DNA of 64,000 bases from Dromaius novaehollandiae (lineage: Eukaryota > Chordata > Aves > Casuariiformes > Dromaiidae): the NCBI RefSeq assembly GCF_036370855.1, contig NC_088098.1:139644721-139708720 (forward strand). The letters are read 5' to 3'. The notes under the pieces are model-generated. The model was not told where the DNA came from and ran no database searches. It saw only the letters and a program-made list of their open reading frames with translations. The position numbers and the translations under genes were made by a program. How positions within the stretch are numbered: the stretch's first letter is position 1; the number at the start of each line of letters is the position of its first letter. Shown one piece after another: positions 1 to 12,853 of the stretch.

Positions 1-2014
1 ATCCCTGAGTGGTTCTGTGTCTAGCCATTGCACAGGGATTAGATCACTTACCACAGGAGCCTGGTAACAGCATTTTTGTGGTTCCTAATCCAGACTTTGG
101 TCACCAACACCAATCTGCCAAAGCAGACTGATATGAAAGCCTTGTGATTTGTAAAAGCTTGAAAATAGAAGTTACCCTTACCAGCTCTATCAACTTTGGT
201 TAAAATTGTTTCTCGTTTGAAAGATGAAGATTTCTTTTTCCTTGGGACTTCTTGCTTTCTTGTTTATTCATCAGCACCAAAATCATCAGAAAACATTCGT
301 AAAAGGCTGTGTTAATTTAGGCTTCCTGTGCTGGCTCTCCAGTAACCAAGCATAATTTCTGAGATTTTGTGTATACAATGGATTAAACTGGCTTTGGGGT
401 TAAATCTTCCCATTGCAGCATAATTCATCAGACTTCAGTGAATGGCCCGAGTTATTAGCTGAGAGCAACTAACAAGATTTAAACACCAATTTTTCTTCGC
501 ACTATCTAATATTTGTTTAGCTTGAGAGAAGAAATTTTGACAGCATGTCCTTTACACAATAACATTGCAAGTCAAAGCTTAGCCTTTTTAGCCTAATATT
601 AAAGAGCAGTCCTGCAAGATGCTGAGCTCCGTTCTAAATTCCCTACGACTTCCATGATCAGACTCCTGTAAGAGGAGGCTAAGAGCCGAAATTCTCTTTT
701 CACACTCAGGTTCATTTTAGCTATGTCTACCCCAGAGCACTTTGTATTTTCTGCCACAGAGGTGTAGTTTCACTGTAAAGAAACTGATTTTTCTAAAGCA
801 CTGCTCATTCTCTAACAAGCAAGGCATGCTTTTGTCAGAAGTGGGCTTTTCCGTCAGATTATGACAATCTTTAGATGCCTGCTGTTTAAATGTTCATGTC
901 TCAGCTTGTGAAATCTGTGGACAAAACTGCTGGCACATAATGTGTAATGTCAGTGCTTTCTTCTAATGGCTTGATAACCAGCCATTACAAAATAGAGAGA
1001 CGTATGTGACAGCAAATTCCCAGGCCTAAACAGAGCGTTGCACCTAGAAAGACCTTGGAAGTGCAGAGGACTAGGGCCAGCTTTGGCGACAGTCCGTGTA
1101 GGCACTGAGCTCGAGGCTAGCAGGACCACTGGGGAATGCTGGGCTTACTAATAGTAAACTGTGCGAAGTTTACTTTGTGCAGCTGCAAAATATAACTATC
1201 GGAATTCCTGGGTTGTCACTGGAAATGGAGATATTTATAGAGAGATCTCCTGGTGGACGCAAACATTTCTGGGAAGTAGTAACAAGAAGATAAGGTATTA
1301 ACACTCTTGCAGCTAGTTACATTGATAGTTTCACGCGGTATGGCTACAGTCAGCAATCACAGAAAGATAGGATTAATTGGCATGTAGTGAGCTCCTTCCT
1401 GCCAGATGGGTATTATACCAGTTGGTTAACAACATTAAAAGTATAGCCATTTCAACAATCCCATTTTAGCCCTACCATACATTTGTAATATGTACAGCTA
1501 TACTTAACTGTGACAAATCTCTAGTCTGTCCTCCTGCATAATGCAGGCTGTAATTTCTGAGTGAACTAGTGAAGGTTAGTTCTAAAAAGAAGTTATTAAA
1601 AAGCATCCCTTAGGTACATTAAGCTTTCCAGTAAAGAGTCTGCTGATACAGCATTTGATTACAGTAGGCACAATTCAGTTAAATGAACATATTTTTGAGA
1701 ATTTACATATTTTTGAAAAGCAAGCAAAACAATATAAAGTTCACATGTAGAAAGTCACATCACAAATAACACTCATCAGCAACACTAAAGTGAAATCAGC
1801 TACCCAGCCAAGACATAGCAGACTTTCAGATTTAGTCAATAAGGAATAATTATTTCAGTAAAAAAATCATTCATCACATAGTTTATTTTTGTTCTCAAGT
1901 TCAAACAGCAAATTATAAATGTCACTAAAAAGTCATAACTGAACCCAGAGAGCTCCTTGAACAAATGAGGTCACTTGGTTGCTATGTTTATCTTGTAGCT
2001 ATGCTTCAAATTTC
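1..2014. other. Non-coding flank, nothing recognised
   Basis: AT-rich sequence with no long open frame on either strand, no recognisable domain and no clear transposon. In human the next gene beyond CLDN34 is WWC3, but no WWC3 exon is recognisable here. Confidence 0.6.
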
Positions 2015-2661
2015 TCACAGCCATCTGAAGCCTGTATTATCAGAAGGAACCTTGGCATCCAGCACAATAGTATGTTTATAAGAAAGAGAAAGGGTCCCAC
2101 TCATGAGCAATGGGACGACAGCTATAATCCCAGTAGGAATCACAGCACCAGCTTCCTGTGCCTCTGGGCTGCAGGGCATGTAGAAAGGAGGAGGAAATGA
2201 GATACTGTGATTGTACATTACAGAATAGAAGTTCCAGCCCACTGGAGCTGAGAGCATACACCAGTGAATATTTTTAAGATTCCCCTAGCTAGGAAAAGCT
2301 GAGAATTCTGGATTTTGAGCATGTCTTTGATAAAAATGTCTTACAGACTGTAATTTTTTTTTCCTAGTGCTCCCAGGATTGTAGCAGCTGGTAAAAGCAC
2401 CTGAGCAACCAAGATTTCCTGGGGAGCAAAGTCATCATTGAGACTGAATTTGACAGACCATTAGCCAAAGGTCCCTGGAGACTCAGCTGCAACTGTTAAA
2501 CTTTCCAGATCCCCACCCAGGCAATGCTGGAGGGCAGGATGAAGGTGCTGCATGTACGCCACCCTCACCCCTGCTTGGGACATGATGCCCAGTATCAAGC
2601 CCAATGTCCCAAATGCGTGGCTGACCACCTGATGGTGATTACTAGTGGCCAAACAGGGCAT
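2015..2661 (-). pseudogene. Broken tandem copy of claudin-34
   Basis: This stretch aligns over its whole length with the intact claudin-34 at 8773-9417 and is almost the same size (647 against 645 bases). The start codon is kept at 2659-2661, followed by residues matching the N-terminus and first membrane segment. The reading then shifts: the claudin signature WVGIWKV (2499-2519) sits in another frame, 8 bases short of its expected distance from the start. A TAA at 2496-2498 stands where the first extracellular-loop cysteine should be. Another TAG (2285-2287) lies in the frame that later encodes WNFYSV and a well kept last membrane segment with a SGTLSLSY end. The homology also runs a little way 5' of the ATG, so leader sequence was copied too. 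No single frame can give a four-pass claudin. I read it as a decayed duplicate. An alternative is an assembly error, but several separate lesions make that unlikely. Confidence 0.85.
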
Positions 2662-5600
2662 GGTCTGGAGACCTTTGCAAGCTGCTGCAAGCCTACCATA
2701 GCCAAACACAGCCCAGTGGGGGTGTGCTGGGGGGGTAAAAAGAGGTACAGCTATTTTACTGCCTCGTGTGGGCATCGGCCCCAGGTAGCCCAGCAAGGTT
2801 CAGCATATGTTGGTGCCGCCTCCATTTGGTAGGGTGAGCGGCATCCTCAGCGTCGCTGCTTGGCCTTATTTGTCCTGCCACCTGTTAGTTAGCCCCTTTA
2901 CATATTGCTGTAATTTTTATTAAATATTTATCATCATGACGTGGAATAGCAACAATAATATTTGGTTCTGCTTTTTCCTTCTTACACCTTTTCTTCCTTC
3001 TCTTCCCTTGCTTTCCGTCTTTTTCCCCTTTGGCCTTGCAGGACCACATCTCTCGCTCCTTTCTCTGATCTGTCACCCATCTGTAACAGCACAGATGGCT
3101 TCGCACACCCAAGGGAGTTCTGCATCTCTAAGTATGGCTGTGGAGTGCAAAGGGAAATCAGTCTTCAGCAGACCTATTTCAAGGCCTTCTATGGTTCCCA
3201 TCACACTAATCTTTAATGTATTTATTGACATAATGTTTTGTGAGTTGCTACTGTCCTCATTTTACAAATATAGTTACATCTCTGACTCAAAATTGGTCCC
3301 AAGATCTAGCCCTTTTTTTTGACCATGGCTTGCTACTGGATATTGTACAGCTCTTCGAAGAGCGCAAGGAAGAGCAGATGTGTCAGTCTGCATTTCCCAC
3401 TTTCACAGGATTCTGTATGATTACAGTAAGTACAATTCCACATATAGCTTTTTTCCTGGAAAATCCATTTTAAAGATAGCTGAAATGTCTCCGTATTAGC
3501 CAGTCTATTCCCATACCTTCAAATTGGTGTTCAGCAATATTACTGATATTTCCACACTACACTGTGAATGCTTCACGGCCAATTCCATGGCCTTTAGGGA
3601 GTTTTAAGCACTGCTATTGCCTCAAGTTCTTGTTTTTGTTTTTCTTAATTTCAGTCAGCCAGCAGCTGTAACATATCTACACAGTAGATACAATGCCTCT
3701 GGTTTGCAATCTGCCATACACATTCTCTCCTACTTGCAAGGTCTTTACTGAGGTCGTATGGGACAGGTCTGGCTGGCATATACAGATTGTTCTCATCAGT
3801 TGATCTCAGGTATCTGGTAATATTTTGGCAGTGTTCATTCAAAACAAGATCTTTTTTTTTTCACATGGACCAGTTTGTGCCATAATGGGCCTGCACATTC
3901 AGCTGCTGAAAAACAGCTTGCAAGTGCAGTAACTTCGGACCGTGTTGGGTTTATCTGCTACTCAGAATTTACATGCTGCTTCAAAATATCGTTCTGGAAA
4001 TTAACCTTGTATTTAGCCTTTTCCACATGTATCCCAAGAGAAAGGAAGTGACATGACTTTCAGTAAACCAGATTTTAACACAGAGTACTGTCCTCCATTC
4101 CAAATTATGAGGTGATGTTTATTGGTTTTATAATTCTGAGATGAGTTTCACTTAGGTTTTTTTGATTGGCATGTAGTTGTTTTTGATGCAATAATTGAGA
4201 GCCAATGCTCTCCAAACTACCATGCTCATTATTGAACGATCTCACCTCTCTTGTGTAAGGGAAAGGGAGTAAATTATTTGAGTAGCAGAAAGAGAATATT
4301 TTGGTTGAAAAATCTTTTTATGAGCTAATACTGGATCTGACAGTACAGATGTTGACAAGAATGAAAGGAATTCCAGCTCAGTTTTGAAAAAGGTATATTT
4401 TCACAGAGAACATGTCTCGTCTGGGAACCTTTAATTTAATGTACATTGGTTTCCTATTTTAAGAAAACAATTTTCTGTTAAACACTGTGCCAGCTAGACT
4501 TAGATTTCTTAAGCAAAAACTCTTTGTCCTGAAGTATTTTAATGTCCTAAAGAGCAGGAAATTGCCTGTGACATTTCAGTTTTTCCATTCTAAGGGAAAA
4601 ATGGTCCAAGGTCTAAAATTAGCTTTCTCTTGAAAAACACCCTCACTCTCATCATTGTAATATACCATGAAGCATGTGACAACAAAGACATTTCTTTCTC
4701 AGACTGGTATTGTTTTTAAGAATCTAAAGAACTCACAATCAGCAATTAAGATAGTCTTCATGTAAAACTGCTGATTTGAATAAAAATTTTGTTTACTGAC
4801 CTAACCCAAATAATTTTGATGACCTACTTTTCAGTACAATGTTTCCAGTTCCTCTCTGTTCCTCTACATTAACACAAAAGAATATCAGTCAGAATTGCAT
4901 TTTCACCTTGGAAGAAAATCTCAGTAGGCTTTGTACTATTGCCTCAGTGTACTATTAGGTGGTTTTTAGCTTCATTCACTATTTGAGCAGCCATTTCTTA
5001 TTCAACATATTTTCATACATATTTTGGTCTGGGGCCATAAATAGACAAATGAGGTAGATGGGTACAAATAAACAAGGTTAATACAGTGCACCACATAATA
5101 CATTAATGCTATGAAGCATATTATGCAGGTCAGAGAGATGGATGTCTTATCATTATGCCTAGATATCCAGCAGAATTCAAAGAGCACCTTGGCATTAAGA
5201 TCATTCCCCCAGCAGTGAATTCAGGCATGTGAGCTAATCACAAGATATTGTTTATTGTCAACTCAGAAAAATACAGCCAGACTGGTTTATATGTAGGCTG
5301 AGGCCAGCATGGAGACATTCCTAGACAGGGTGGGACCCACACAGCGAGTAGTGCTGTCCTTGAGAAAGCAGCAGGTCCAAATCTGTACTAAAGATGAAGA
5401 TGGAGGTTCATACTCTTCAGTGGTGAAATTTGCTTAAGTAGTTTTTGCCCTTATCCTTCTACCTCAAGGCACTGATCACTCATCCCTGTCTTTGCACTGC
5501 AGCTTGCTGCCTGTCCTCCGTTGTGCTGCTATAAATGATAGCGCGGGCCAAGCTATAGAGTAACTCCCTACAGATTACTTTAGGGAGCTAAAAGTTAAAA

Positions 5601-6072
5601 ATAGTCTTTCAGAAGAGTTTTGCATTTTTGAGTTTTAAACCCAAAGCATTTCAATTGTCTGGTTTTGCAGACAACCCTAAAAATAGTTGTACAAGCACAG
5701 CTGAAGTGGTAACAAACTGAACTACCGGAAGGTAACAACTTCTTAAATTCTAAAACAAACATATCGTGAAAATATGCACAAAGAGACTATGCCTCCTCAC
5801 TGGTGAGGTAAAAGCAAAGGAGCTTTACTTTCTTCCAATACCAAAATCTTAATGAACACACACATTTCCTAAAATTTAATGAATCACACAGCCTTGAGGG
5901 GTTAAGATTAGACAGTCTTGATCCCGTTGAAATCAGTGGAAGTTTTATCTCTCACTTGCTTTGAGCTAAGATTTTATTCTCCTGTGTTTTCTTCAGAGAA
6001 GGATGTGGAGTCTTAATATCCGCTGGTGTTTTAACATATATCAACATATGATCTGGATCACATAACTGTTTA

Positions 6073-6303
6073 TAGACTCATATATTGGAAACCTAGGAAG
6101 TACCGTCAGAAAAGACCTTGAGAGTTCCATCTAGATCATCCCTCTGACCTGAGACAGAATCACTATACCTATGTTATTCATGGCAATATTTGTTTTAACT
6201 TATTTTTAACAAAATGTATTTTTTAAAGAACACACATCTCCTTAGGTAATGCATTCCAGTGTTTTGCTAGAGAATTTTCTTAACATCTAACCTAAATTTG
6301 ACA
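6073..6303 (-). mobile_element. CR1-type LINE, eroded 3' fragment
   Basis: Read on the plus strand it has the order typical of an antisense CR1 3' end: 'gaccttgagagttccatctag' type text, then 'cattccagtgttttgct', then 'taacatctaacctaaattt'. These match the landmarks of the CR1 3' region found in birds, turtles and crocodilians. Divergence is high and no coding potential remains. Insertion is 5'-truncated, as is usual for this family. Confidence 0.7.
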
Positions 6304-7984
6304 CATGACCAGTGTTTTATAGTCACACATCAGGGCAGATCAACAGAATTCCTGGCAGAAACTGCTGTGGCAGCAATGCAAAAACTTGGCATGTTTTTGA
6401 TGTTGTCTCTTGCTTTTTCTTTTGGCCACGAAGAATAAATATAAACCTAACACAATCATTTAGTAAATATAGCTAACATACAACTGGGTTTATAGGCATT
6501 TCTGAGCATACATGAACTCAGAAAGGTTGTAGAATCAGTCGCTTTGTGTTAAACTTCAGATTCTTTACCAGGAAATATTAATGTTTTATTAGTGTGGGGA
6601 AACAATGCCATAAACACATGGATACATCTTTTTTCATATAACTACAACAAGATAAAATCTAATTTTATTGTAGGCACTATGGGAAAAGATAACCATTTTA
6701 TTTACTTGAGCATTTAAAAATGAAACACACCAACATAGTATAGGATGCACTGTGGAAATCAAACTAGAAGGAAGATATAAAAAAGCCTTCATTCAAACAC
6801 CACTTAAAAGTTCCTTGCAGCTTTGTAAACAGCCAAAAGATAAACAAATGCAGCAGTTGAAAAAGTTAGAAATGTTGAGATAAGCTACTGTTTCAGGAAA
6901 GACTGGAAGACCAGAGTGGAAATTAATGTGCTGTAGAAATTCTGTACAGAAAGTTAGTATAGCAAAGTCAAGATTGTGTGGAAGAAGTAGAAAAAAAAAA
7001 AACTGTACTGGCATTGGGTGGGAGGAAAAAAGGCAAGATATAGAGATTAGATTCATGAGAATGGTAGGGCAAATCAAGAGTAATAAGGAAACAAATTTCT
7101 TGTATCTATATATATATATCTAATGACTTCAGGGAAGGTGAAACTAAAGCAGAAAGAACAAATAGCAGCAATCTAGACTGGCCAAACAGTGACAATATTA
7201 ACTGGGGTCCTGGCAGAAAAGAGAGGTAGACAGTGGAGGTGATAAAAGTTGAAGAATTTGGGTGTTACATTTCCCCTTCAAAGCAAGAAACGGGGAGGTT
7301 TGCAAATGGCTGGTTTACTTTCCATTCCCTATCTCCAAAATTTAAAAATAGCAAAAATACTTAGCAAGAGTAAGTGTCACAAGCAGTAAGAATAGGTTTG
7401 CTCGCATTTTACATTTTCTTGTATAGCTGAATCCATCAATATTTTAGAAGATGGAGGATAATTTAAAAAGGAAAACTACATTGTTTGGATTCTTGTAGAA
7501 TTTCTTTGAAATGGTAGTAACATTTAGTGGAACCTGCTTTCAGTAGATCAGCAGTTTGCCAACACTGTTTATTCATTCCTCCTCCTTGATTTTTTTTTTT
7601 AAACTTTCCTTATTGTGATGTTTGGGATGTTTCTTTCTTTACCTTTTTTATAGGACTGGCATATGAAATGCCACTAAGGTGGCAGATTCATTTCACCTAA
7701 TCTTGTCTAGCACGGGTGAAGTTAGGTTGTGCATGCTTGAGTTAGCAACCATAGTTATTACAGTCATTATAGTGAACAAAGAGAAAGAGAGACTTTTTGG
7801 GTAGCATGTCATCTTCAAGCCATTCTACATACCTATTCAGGAAAGAGGCAAATACTGTCCTAGAATGTCTTTTTTGCTCCATTGACTATAAAGGGAGCCT
7901 AATGTGACCAGTTTAGACACAGATGTCTACATCGGGTTAGATGAATCATACTCTAAAAGTTGTACTAAATATTCCTGATTACTG

Positions 7985-8070
7985 AAAGCATTAATTTTGA
8001 CAGCAGCTTTTGTAAAAGAAGTTGCAACTTGTAAGAGAAGTCTCTATCTTTTGCAATACCTTTGGATTCA
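7985..8070 (-). repeat. Possible third copy of the 12.9-kb coding-like module
   Basis: On the minus strand this reads KDRDFSYKLQLLLQ, which resembles VDGDFAYKLHAAYQIQLLIQ-type text of the open frame at 12854-13066. The plus-strand bases around 'cttgtaagagaagtctctatc' also parallel 'cttgtatgcaaagtctccatc' there. The match is short and seen by eye only, so it may be chance or an old dispersed repeat. Confidence 0.35.
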
Positions 8071-8772
8071 GCAAAGTGTCTGACTAAGAAGAAAGTGCTT
8101 GCAAGTTTTCTGGGTCTGTGTAAGTGAGGAACTAAGGGCACACCTTGCCCACAGGCAAAGATGTTGCAACATAAAATGCAAACAGCTTGATAAAAAATAG
8201 AAGCGTTAGAGGCACAGATCTTTATGTGCCCTGGAGGAAGAAGAGAAACTGGCAAGACCTTTGTAAACCAATTCAGTGAGGACTCATTTGACACAACTGT
8301 GATGACACTCAAATTGTTTGTATTAAAAGCCTTGACTTGTCACAGAACATACTTTGCTACAGCTGCCATTGAATAATGGACAAAATATTTTAGTATCAAT
8401 AAGGAAACAAGTTCACATTTAACAAGCATCACTTCACATTTTTCTCACAGGTGAGTTAATTCAGAGCTAGCTATCTGAAAATAGTAAATATCTTACATTA
8501 AAAATAAATTAATCAAAGATTGCATATACAAAAGAGGACAACCAATAAAACTCAATCACAGTTGCTACTCAGCAGCATTTATCTCAAAGATGAACCTCTA
8601 GTCATATGTGACAATTATTATGGTTATTCAACCAGCTCATATAACAAAATACTGTGGCTACTGTAGACTAGAATTAAATTCTGTAATTTCTTGACTATAA
8701 ATCTCTTGTACTGTCATCCTTATATTTTGACTGTGCTCTCGTTTTTCTGAAACAGCATGGGGATTTACCCTG

Positions 8773-9417
8773 TCAGGACTGCATGATAGTGTTTGAGGTT
8801 ACAGGAAATCTGTATGAGAGAGAGAAAGTCCCACTTAGCAGCAGCAAGATAACAGCTATAATCCCAATAGGAATCGCAGCACCAACCTCCTGTGTCACCG
8901 GGCTGGAGGGCATGTAGTAAGATGGAGGAAAAGCAATGCTCTCATTATGCGTTACAGAATAGAAATTCCAGCTCACCGGAACTAGGACACACAGACCAGA
9001 AAATATGTAGAAGAAGCCACCAACCAAGAAGAAACGGGTAATGAGAGTTTTGTCAACTATTCCCATATAAATATTTCTCAGAGCAAATACTGTGGCAGTC
9101 AGTCCCAGCAAACCCATGATCAGGGCGATCAACAGGAGACCTTGAGCAGCATAAATTTCATGGGGGACGAAGGAATCAAGCACCCCGAATTTATGACAGA
9201 ACTGTTCTTTATAGCCAGGTGAGACATGAAGATAACTAATAAAGCAGACTCTCCAAATTCCCACCCAAGCAATGCCAGAGGAGATAACAGTGGTGTTGTC
9301 CACATGCCACACTCTCCATTCCACAAGTCCCATTGAGATAGCGCACATGATCCAGCCTACTGTGCCAAGAGCAAAAGCGGCTAGTTGGAGGTGTGAGGTG
9401 CTGACCAGGGACCTCAT
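8773..9417 (-). CDS. CLDN34: Claudin-34, intact single-exon gene
   Basis: Predicted four-pass membrane protein of 214 residues, the length I recall for human CLDN34. The start is the ATG at 9415-9417. The open frame runs 27 codons further upstream but without an ATG in frame, and it crosses a likely splice acceptor. Membrane segments lie at about 10-30, 91-112, 128-149 and 180-201. The first loop carries the claudin signature: Trp34, Gly53-Ile54-Trp55, Cys58 and Cys74, the two cysteines expected to form the loop disulphide. N-glycosylation sequons lie at Asn41 and Asn158. Family members share ALRN-Y-MGI after segment 2 and SWN-HSV/NFYSV-like text in the second loop, both seen here (FALRNIYMGI, NFYSV). 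The tail TIMQS lacks the usual claudin YV ending, so binding to ZO-1 PDZ domains is doubtful. Classical claudins form tight-junction strands; the role of claudin-34 is poorly known. It lies downstream of SHROOM2 on the same strand, as in human. Confidence 0.95.
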   Translation of the reverse strand: MRSLVSTSHLQLAAFALGTVGWIMCAISMGLVEWRVWHVDNTTVISSGIAWVGIWRVCFISYLHVSPGYKEQFCHKFGVLDSFVPHEIYAAQGLLLIALIMGLLGLTATVFALRNIYMGIVDKTLITRFFLVGGFFYIFSGLCVLVPVSWNFYSVTHNESIAFPPSYYMPSSPVTQEVGAAIPIGIIAVILLLLSGTFSLSYRFPVTSNTIMQS

Positions 9418-9484
9418 AGTTTGGAGGTCTTCAGACGTCAGAATTGTGGTGTGAGCACATTTGCCAGGCGACAACAGAGAGGCA
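9418..9484 (-). other. CLDN34: CLDN34 5' UTR part of the coding exon, with splice acceptor
   Basis: On the minus strand a pyrimidine-rich tract ending TTCTTTCCAG stops at 9485. This gives a good acceptor 67 bases before the ATG. It implies at least one upstream non-coding exon, which I could not place. An out-of-frame ATG occurs in this leader (in GGCAAATGTG), which could reduce translation slightly. Confidence 0.5.
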
Positions 9485-12400
9485 CTGGAAAGAAGCACAG
9501 CACAAAATTACAAAGACAATTATTTCTGGTTGCACCTGTTAGTGTAAATGCAGGGGAATACATGTGCTGAGGGAGGAAGGTAGCCATCCTTCCTGAACTG
9601 TACTGTAGTGAATTTTTGAAGTTTAATGTCCATAGCTGAAGAACATCTAGTCTTTAATTCTGTGTATTTCATTGTATTGCAAGGAGAGAAAAAAAGGTCT
9701 CTGGTTAGCTCCCATTACAATCTCTATTTTGCATTCACAAAAGCACAATTCACATTGTTTTTCCAAATTATTTTCTTCATTGATAGTTAACTGTTATTTT
9801 CCAAAGGTCTTCATATGCACTGCATATAATCAATAGCCCTAGAGGTAGTGGCTAGCAGAAAATAAATCTGACAAAATCCTTAGGATCCTAATTGTTGAAG
9901 GAGATCATACAAAGCAGCAGCAGGAGCTATTCTCCTCCTTCTTGGCAGCTGTGTTTTCTGTGCAACAATCTAGCTTGAACACACTTCTGCCTTTGTACTG
10001 CTTTACCAGTTGGCCCCTAACTTAGAGTTGCTGGGACCAGCATTAGACAGAAAATGCAGTAGTTCAGGGGTGTGAGCAAATTCAGGCCACTAAGTCAACT
10101 GAAATCTGATGATTTGGGGATTTTTTTAACCATGAATGCTTTAGCAGAAACACTTGCATTAATCCAAGATGCAGAGCTCCGTGCTGTGGATGGAGCTTGG
10201 ATGTGGTGCCATTGCTTTTCTACCCTCAAACTTCAAATAAGGTTTCTTTAGTGTTCTACCTTTGCAAATCACACTCATTCATAACCTACCCAACTTCCCC
10301 AGCTCAAATCATCCTAGAGTAGTGGTGGAAAAAATTTTAGTCATTGGTTTGTTTGCTGTCTCTACAGTCTAAATGCAAATTAAATATGCCTTTTTAAATG
10401 AAAAAAGTCTTTTAATTTCCAAAATCTTTCACATAGCCTTCTGAATAGTTACAAAAATGATTTGTGATCACAGAAGACGTGGCCGTGAATTTAATTTATT
10501 ACGTAAATCTGACAGGTTCTAGGGATCTTTATATCCTATGAATTATCTAAAATACCTTTTCTTCTGTCTTCCATTGCATTCAAGACAGAAGGAATACTGG
10601 ACCAAGACCAAGTTCTTGCTAATAACAAGATAGATCTGTACAATGTTTTGTTACCGTACCAATAACTTTTCTATTTATTTATCTTTACATTAACAAATAC
10701 AGTTAGTGACACAATCTAATTGCAAAAATCCAGCTGTGGAAATCTCAAATAAAGAATATCTGCATAACATCAGCTTAAGTAAACACTTTCCATCTTCACA
10801 TACTGGTGCCCACTATACCCTTACTTTAGTCCTGGAGCTGATGCCAGCGATGAGAGGATAGGACAGACTGGTTTTTGATACCAGGCAAATGAAGAAAAAT
10901 CTGCAGTTTTATCATTTTAGACTCCCAGTTCATGTCTGTATTTCCAATAGGACTGATTTCCTGTGGGAAACATTAATCTCCATTATTGCAAATGTATATT
11001 TAATCCTTTCTTGCATGGAGGAAATTGCTCTGGAATATCCTCCAATGTTTTTATCTACTTAAAATGAAACCAATTTATAAAAGCCTTTTCAATTTGCTAT
11101 GTTATTTAAAGAGTGATCATAGAAAAGCTATTTAATTAACAGTTGTTAACAGCCATACTAGTATTGTCTCCATATAGGAAATTATGAATGGTTTTCTTTC
11201 TGTCACAGTTTCACATCAAAAAAGTATAGTTTCTGTATGTGTTTAGTGTTGGGAAAACACTTGAAAAAAAAGAGTGCAATCAAAAGAGTTCTGTGTTGAC
11301 TTCCACCTGCTTTTATTTAAATCAGCTGAGCACAGGGAGCCCAAATCTGAACCATATTAAAATACCATTTTGTGCATTATCCATAATTCTCTGACACTGT
11401 TCATATACCTCATAAATAAACATTCATTTAATCAACTGACTGATATCAAGGTCATAACAGATAGGCAATCAGGCAGATCAGCATCACAGATAACTGCTAG
11501 AATATGATCTCAGTGTATATCTTTATGCATTGAATTTACTCACCTGTCTTCTTACAGAATTAAATGAGATTATATCCATAATTTCTAAGCCCTCTATCAA
11601 ATTTGAATATGCTACTTGGAATGAATTGACTTTTAAAACTAAAAAATTCAAAAAGTTATTTTTCGTTTCTGAAATGCATAAAAAGTACAGAGCAAGCCAA
11701 AACACAAAGCAAAGGAGTCAAATCTTACACAAAAATTCTGAAAATGGTGGAGAATAATAAGCAGATAACCAGATAAGAAAGACAGGGTTCCGTGGGTACC
11801 AAACATCTAGACAAAATTCATCTAGACAAATGTCTAAACAAAAATTGCCTCTGTTGGAAAGGGGTTATTTGGGGCATTCTCCACACCCTACCCACTGGAG
11901 CTTACCTGATCTAACCTTGCAGTATTGACTTACAGAAAAATCAAGGTGAAAAAGAAGTACTTTTGAGTACTGTTTTGGAAAATCAGATACAAGTCCTATG
12001 CTTATGACTACTTGGTATTCAGATTCATCAAGAAAATAAAGAACAAAATATCAGTGTATAACAGTTACAGGAAGTTGCTTGCCGTATAAAACAAGGCAAA
12101 TTCAAAACTATCTATTTCCTGTTTACATTCTCTATTGTTATAAATATTCATAAACACACTATAGGTTGTGCTGGTATTGTTACACTACAATGGGAATGTA
12201 TCACTTCCCAGAAGCACTGATTTTAAGGGAAGAATTTAGATGCAAACAGATTTATTACCAAATTGCTTACACAAATCATGAGCCCCAGCACTGTCTTGGA
12301 AAGTATTTTTAGGCTTATCTTTTAATAAAGATTTAACATTTTGAATGTATTTAATTTGCCTAATCATGTACGATTTCACCCTCAGGGTTTGACAGCATTT

Positions 12401-12493
12401 ACTTACAATACTTGTGACATATTCTAGTACATTCGTTCAGACTTTATTGTGCTTTTGCATTGCGTTTCCTGATTTGGAAGCTCACTCACAAGA
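9485..12493. other. Upstream spacer of CLDN34, no gene seen
   Basis: AT-rich, with short chance open frames only. It should contain the promoter or non-coding first exon of CLDN34, but no TATA box, CpG island or donor site could be assigned. Confidence 0.5.
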
Positions 12494-12665
12494 GCTGCAA
12501 ATCTCCACATTCATTGCATGACAGACATGTTATGGGATGGAGAACATCCCAAAATGGTAGTCTCATCACGAGGAACTAGATTTACATGGTGTGCCTGCCA
12601 GTGGGCTAAAAGCATCCCTGAAAACCCTTCTTGCCCAAGTAGGCAAGATAAACTCATTTTTCAGG
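12494..12665. repeat. Direct repeat unit A, about 170 bp
   Basis: This matches 13523-13697 in the same orientation over its whole length. Shared blocks come in order: 'ctgcaaatct', 'ttatggga', 'catccca', 'tagtctca', 'gaggaac', 'tttaca', 'aaaagcatc' and 'gcaagataa'. The copies differ at many positions and by small indels, so the duplication is old. On the minus strand one frame keeps a matching pattern (LSC-LG, then ML, then VNL), but unit B has stops in it. I do not recognise the family. Confidence 0.7.
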
Positions 12666-12853
12666 ACTAGTGTGGCAAGCATTTCCAAAACATATTAAGT
12701 GCTTTGCCACGGAAGACATTTCACTTCCAGATGCCAGTAAAACTGTGAATGATCTGCAGAGGGCGTCTCCCTCCAAGATTTCACGAATCTCAGCAGACTG
12801 ACTCTTAGTGAAATATCAAGAAATCTGTTCTTAACAAAAGCTTTTACGCTGGA

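Larger units (their letters stand above)
2662..8772. other. Spacer between the claudin-34 copies
   Basis: No gene is supported here. The stretch holds a CR1 3' fragment (6073-6303), a short copy of a palindromic-repeat core near 5928, a TA-rich microsatellite near 7105-7120, and a weak match (about 7985-8070) to the coding-like module at 12.9 kb. The remainder is AT-rich and unassigned. Confidence 0.5.

Noticed and set aside
2524-2832. A 102-codon plus-strand open frame over the claudin pseudogene
   Set aside because: It is the antisense shadow of the decayed CLDN34 copy.
2936-3322. A 128-codon plus-strand open frame rich in Phe, Leu and Ser
   Set aside because: It reads through pyrimidine-rich low-complexity DNA, which yields hydrophobic translations by chance; it does not resemble a membrane protein family.
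9418-9498. 27-codon N-terminal extension of CLDN34
   Set aside because: There is no in-frame ATG, it spans a strong splice acceptor, and the shorter form gives the family's usual 214 residues.
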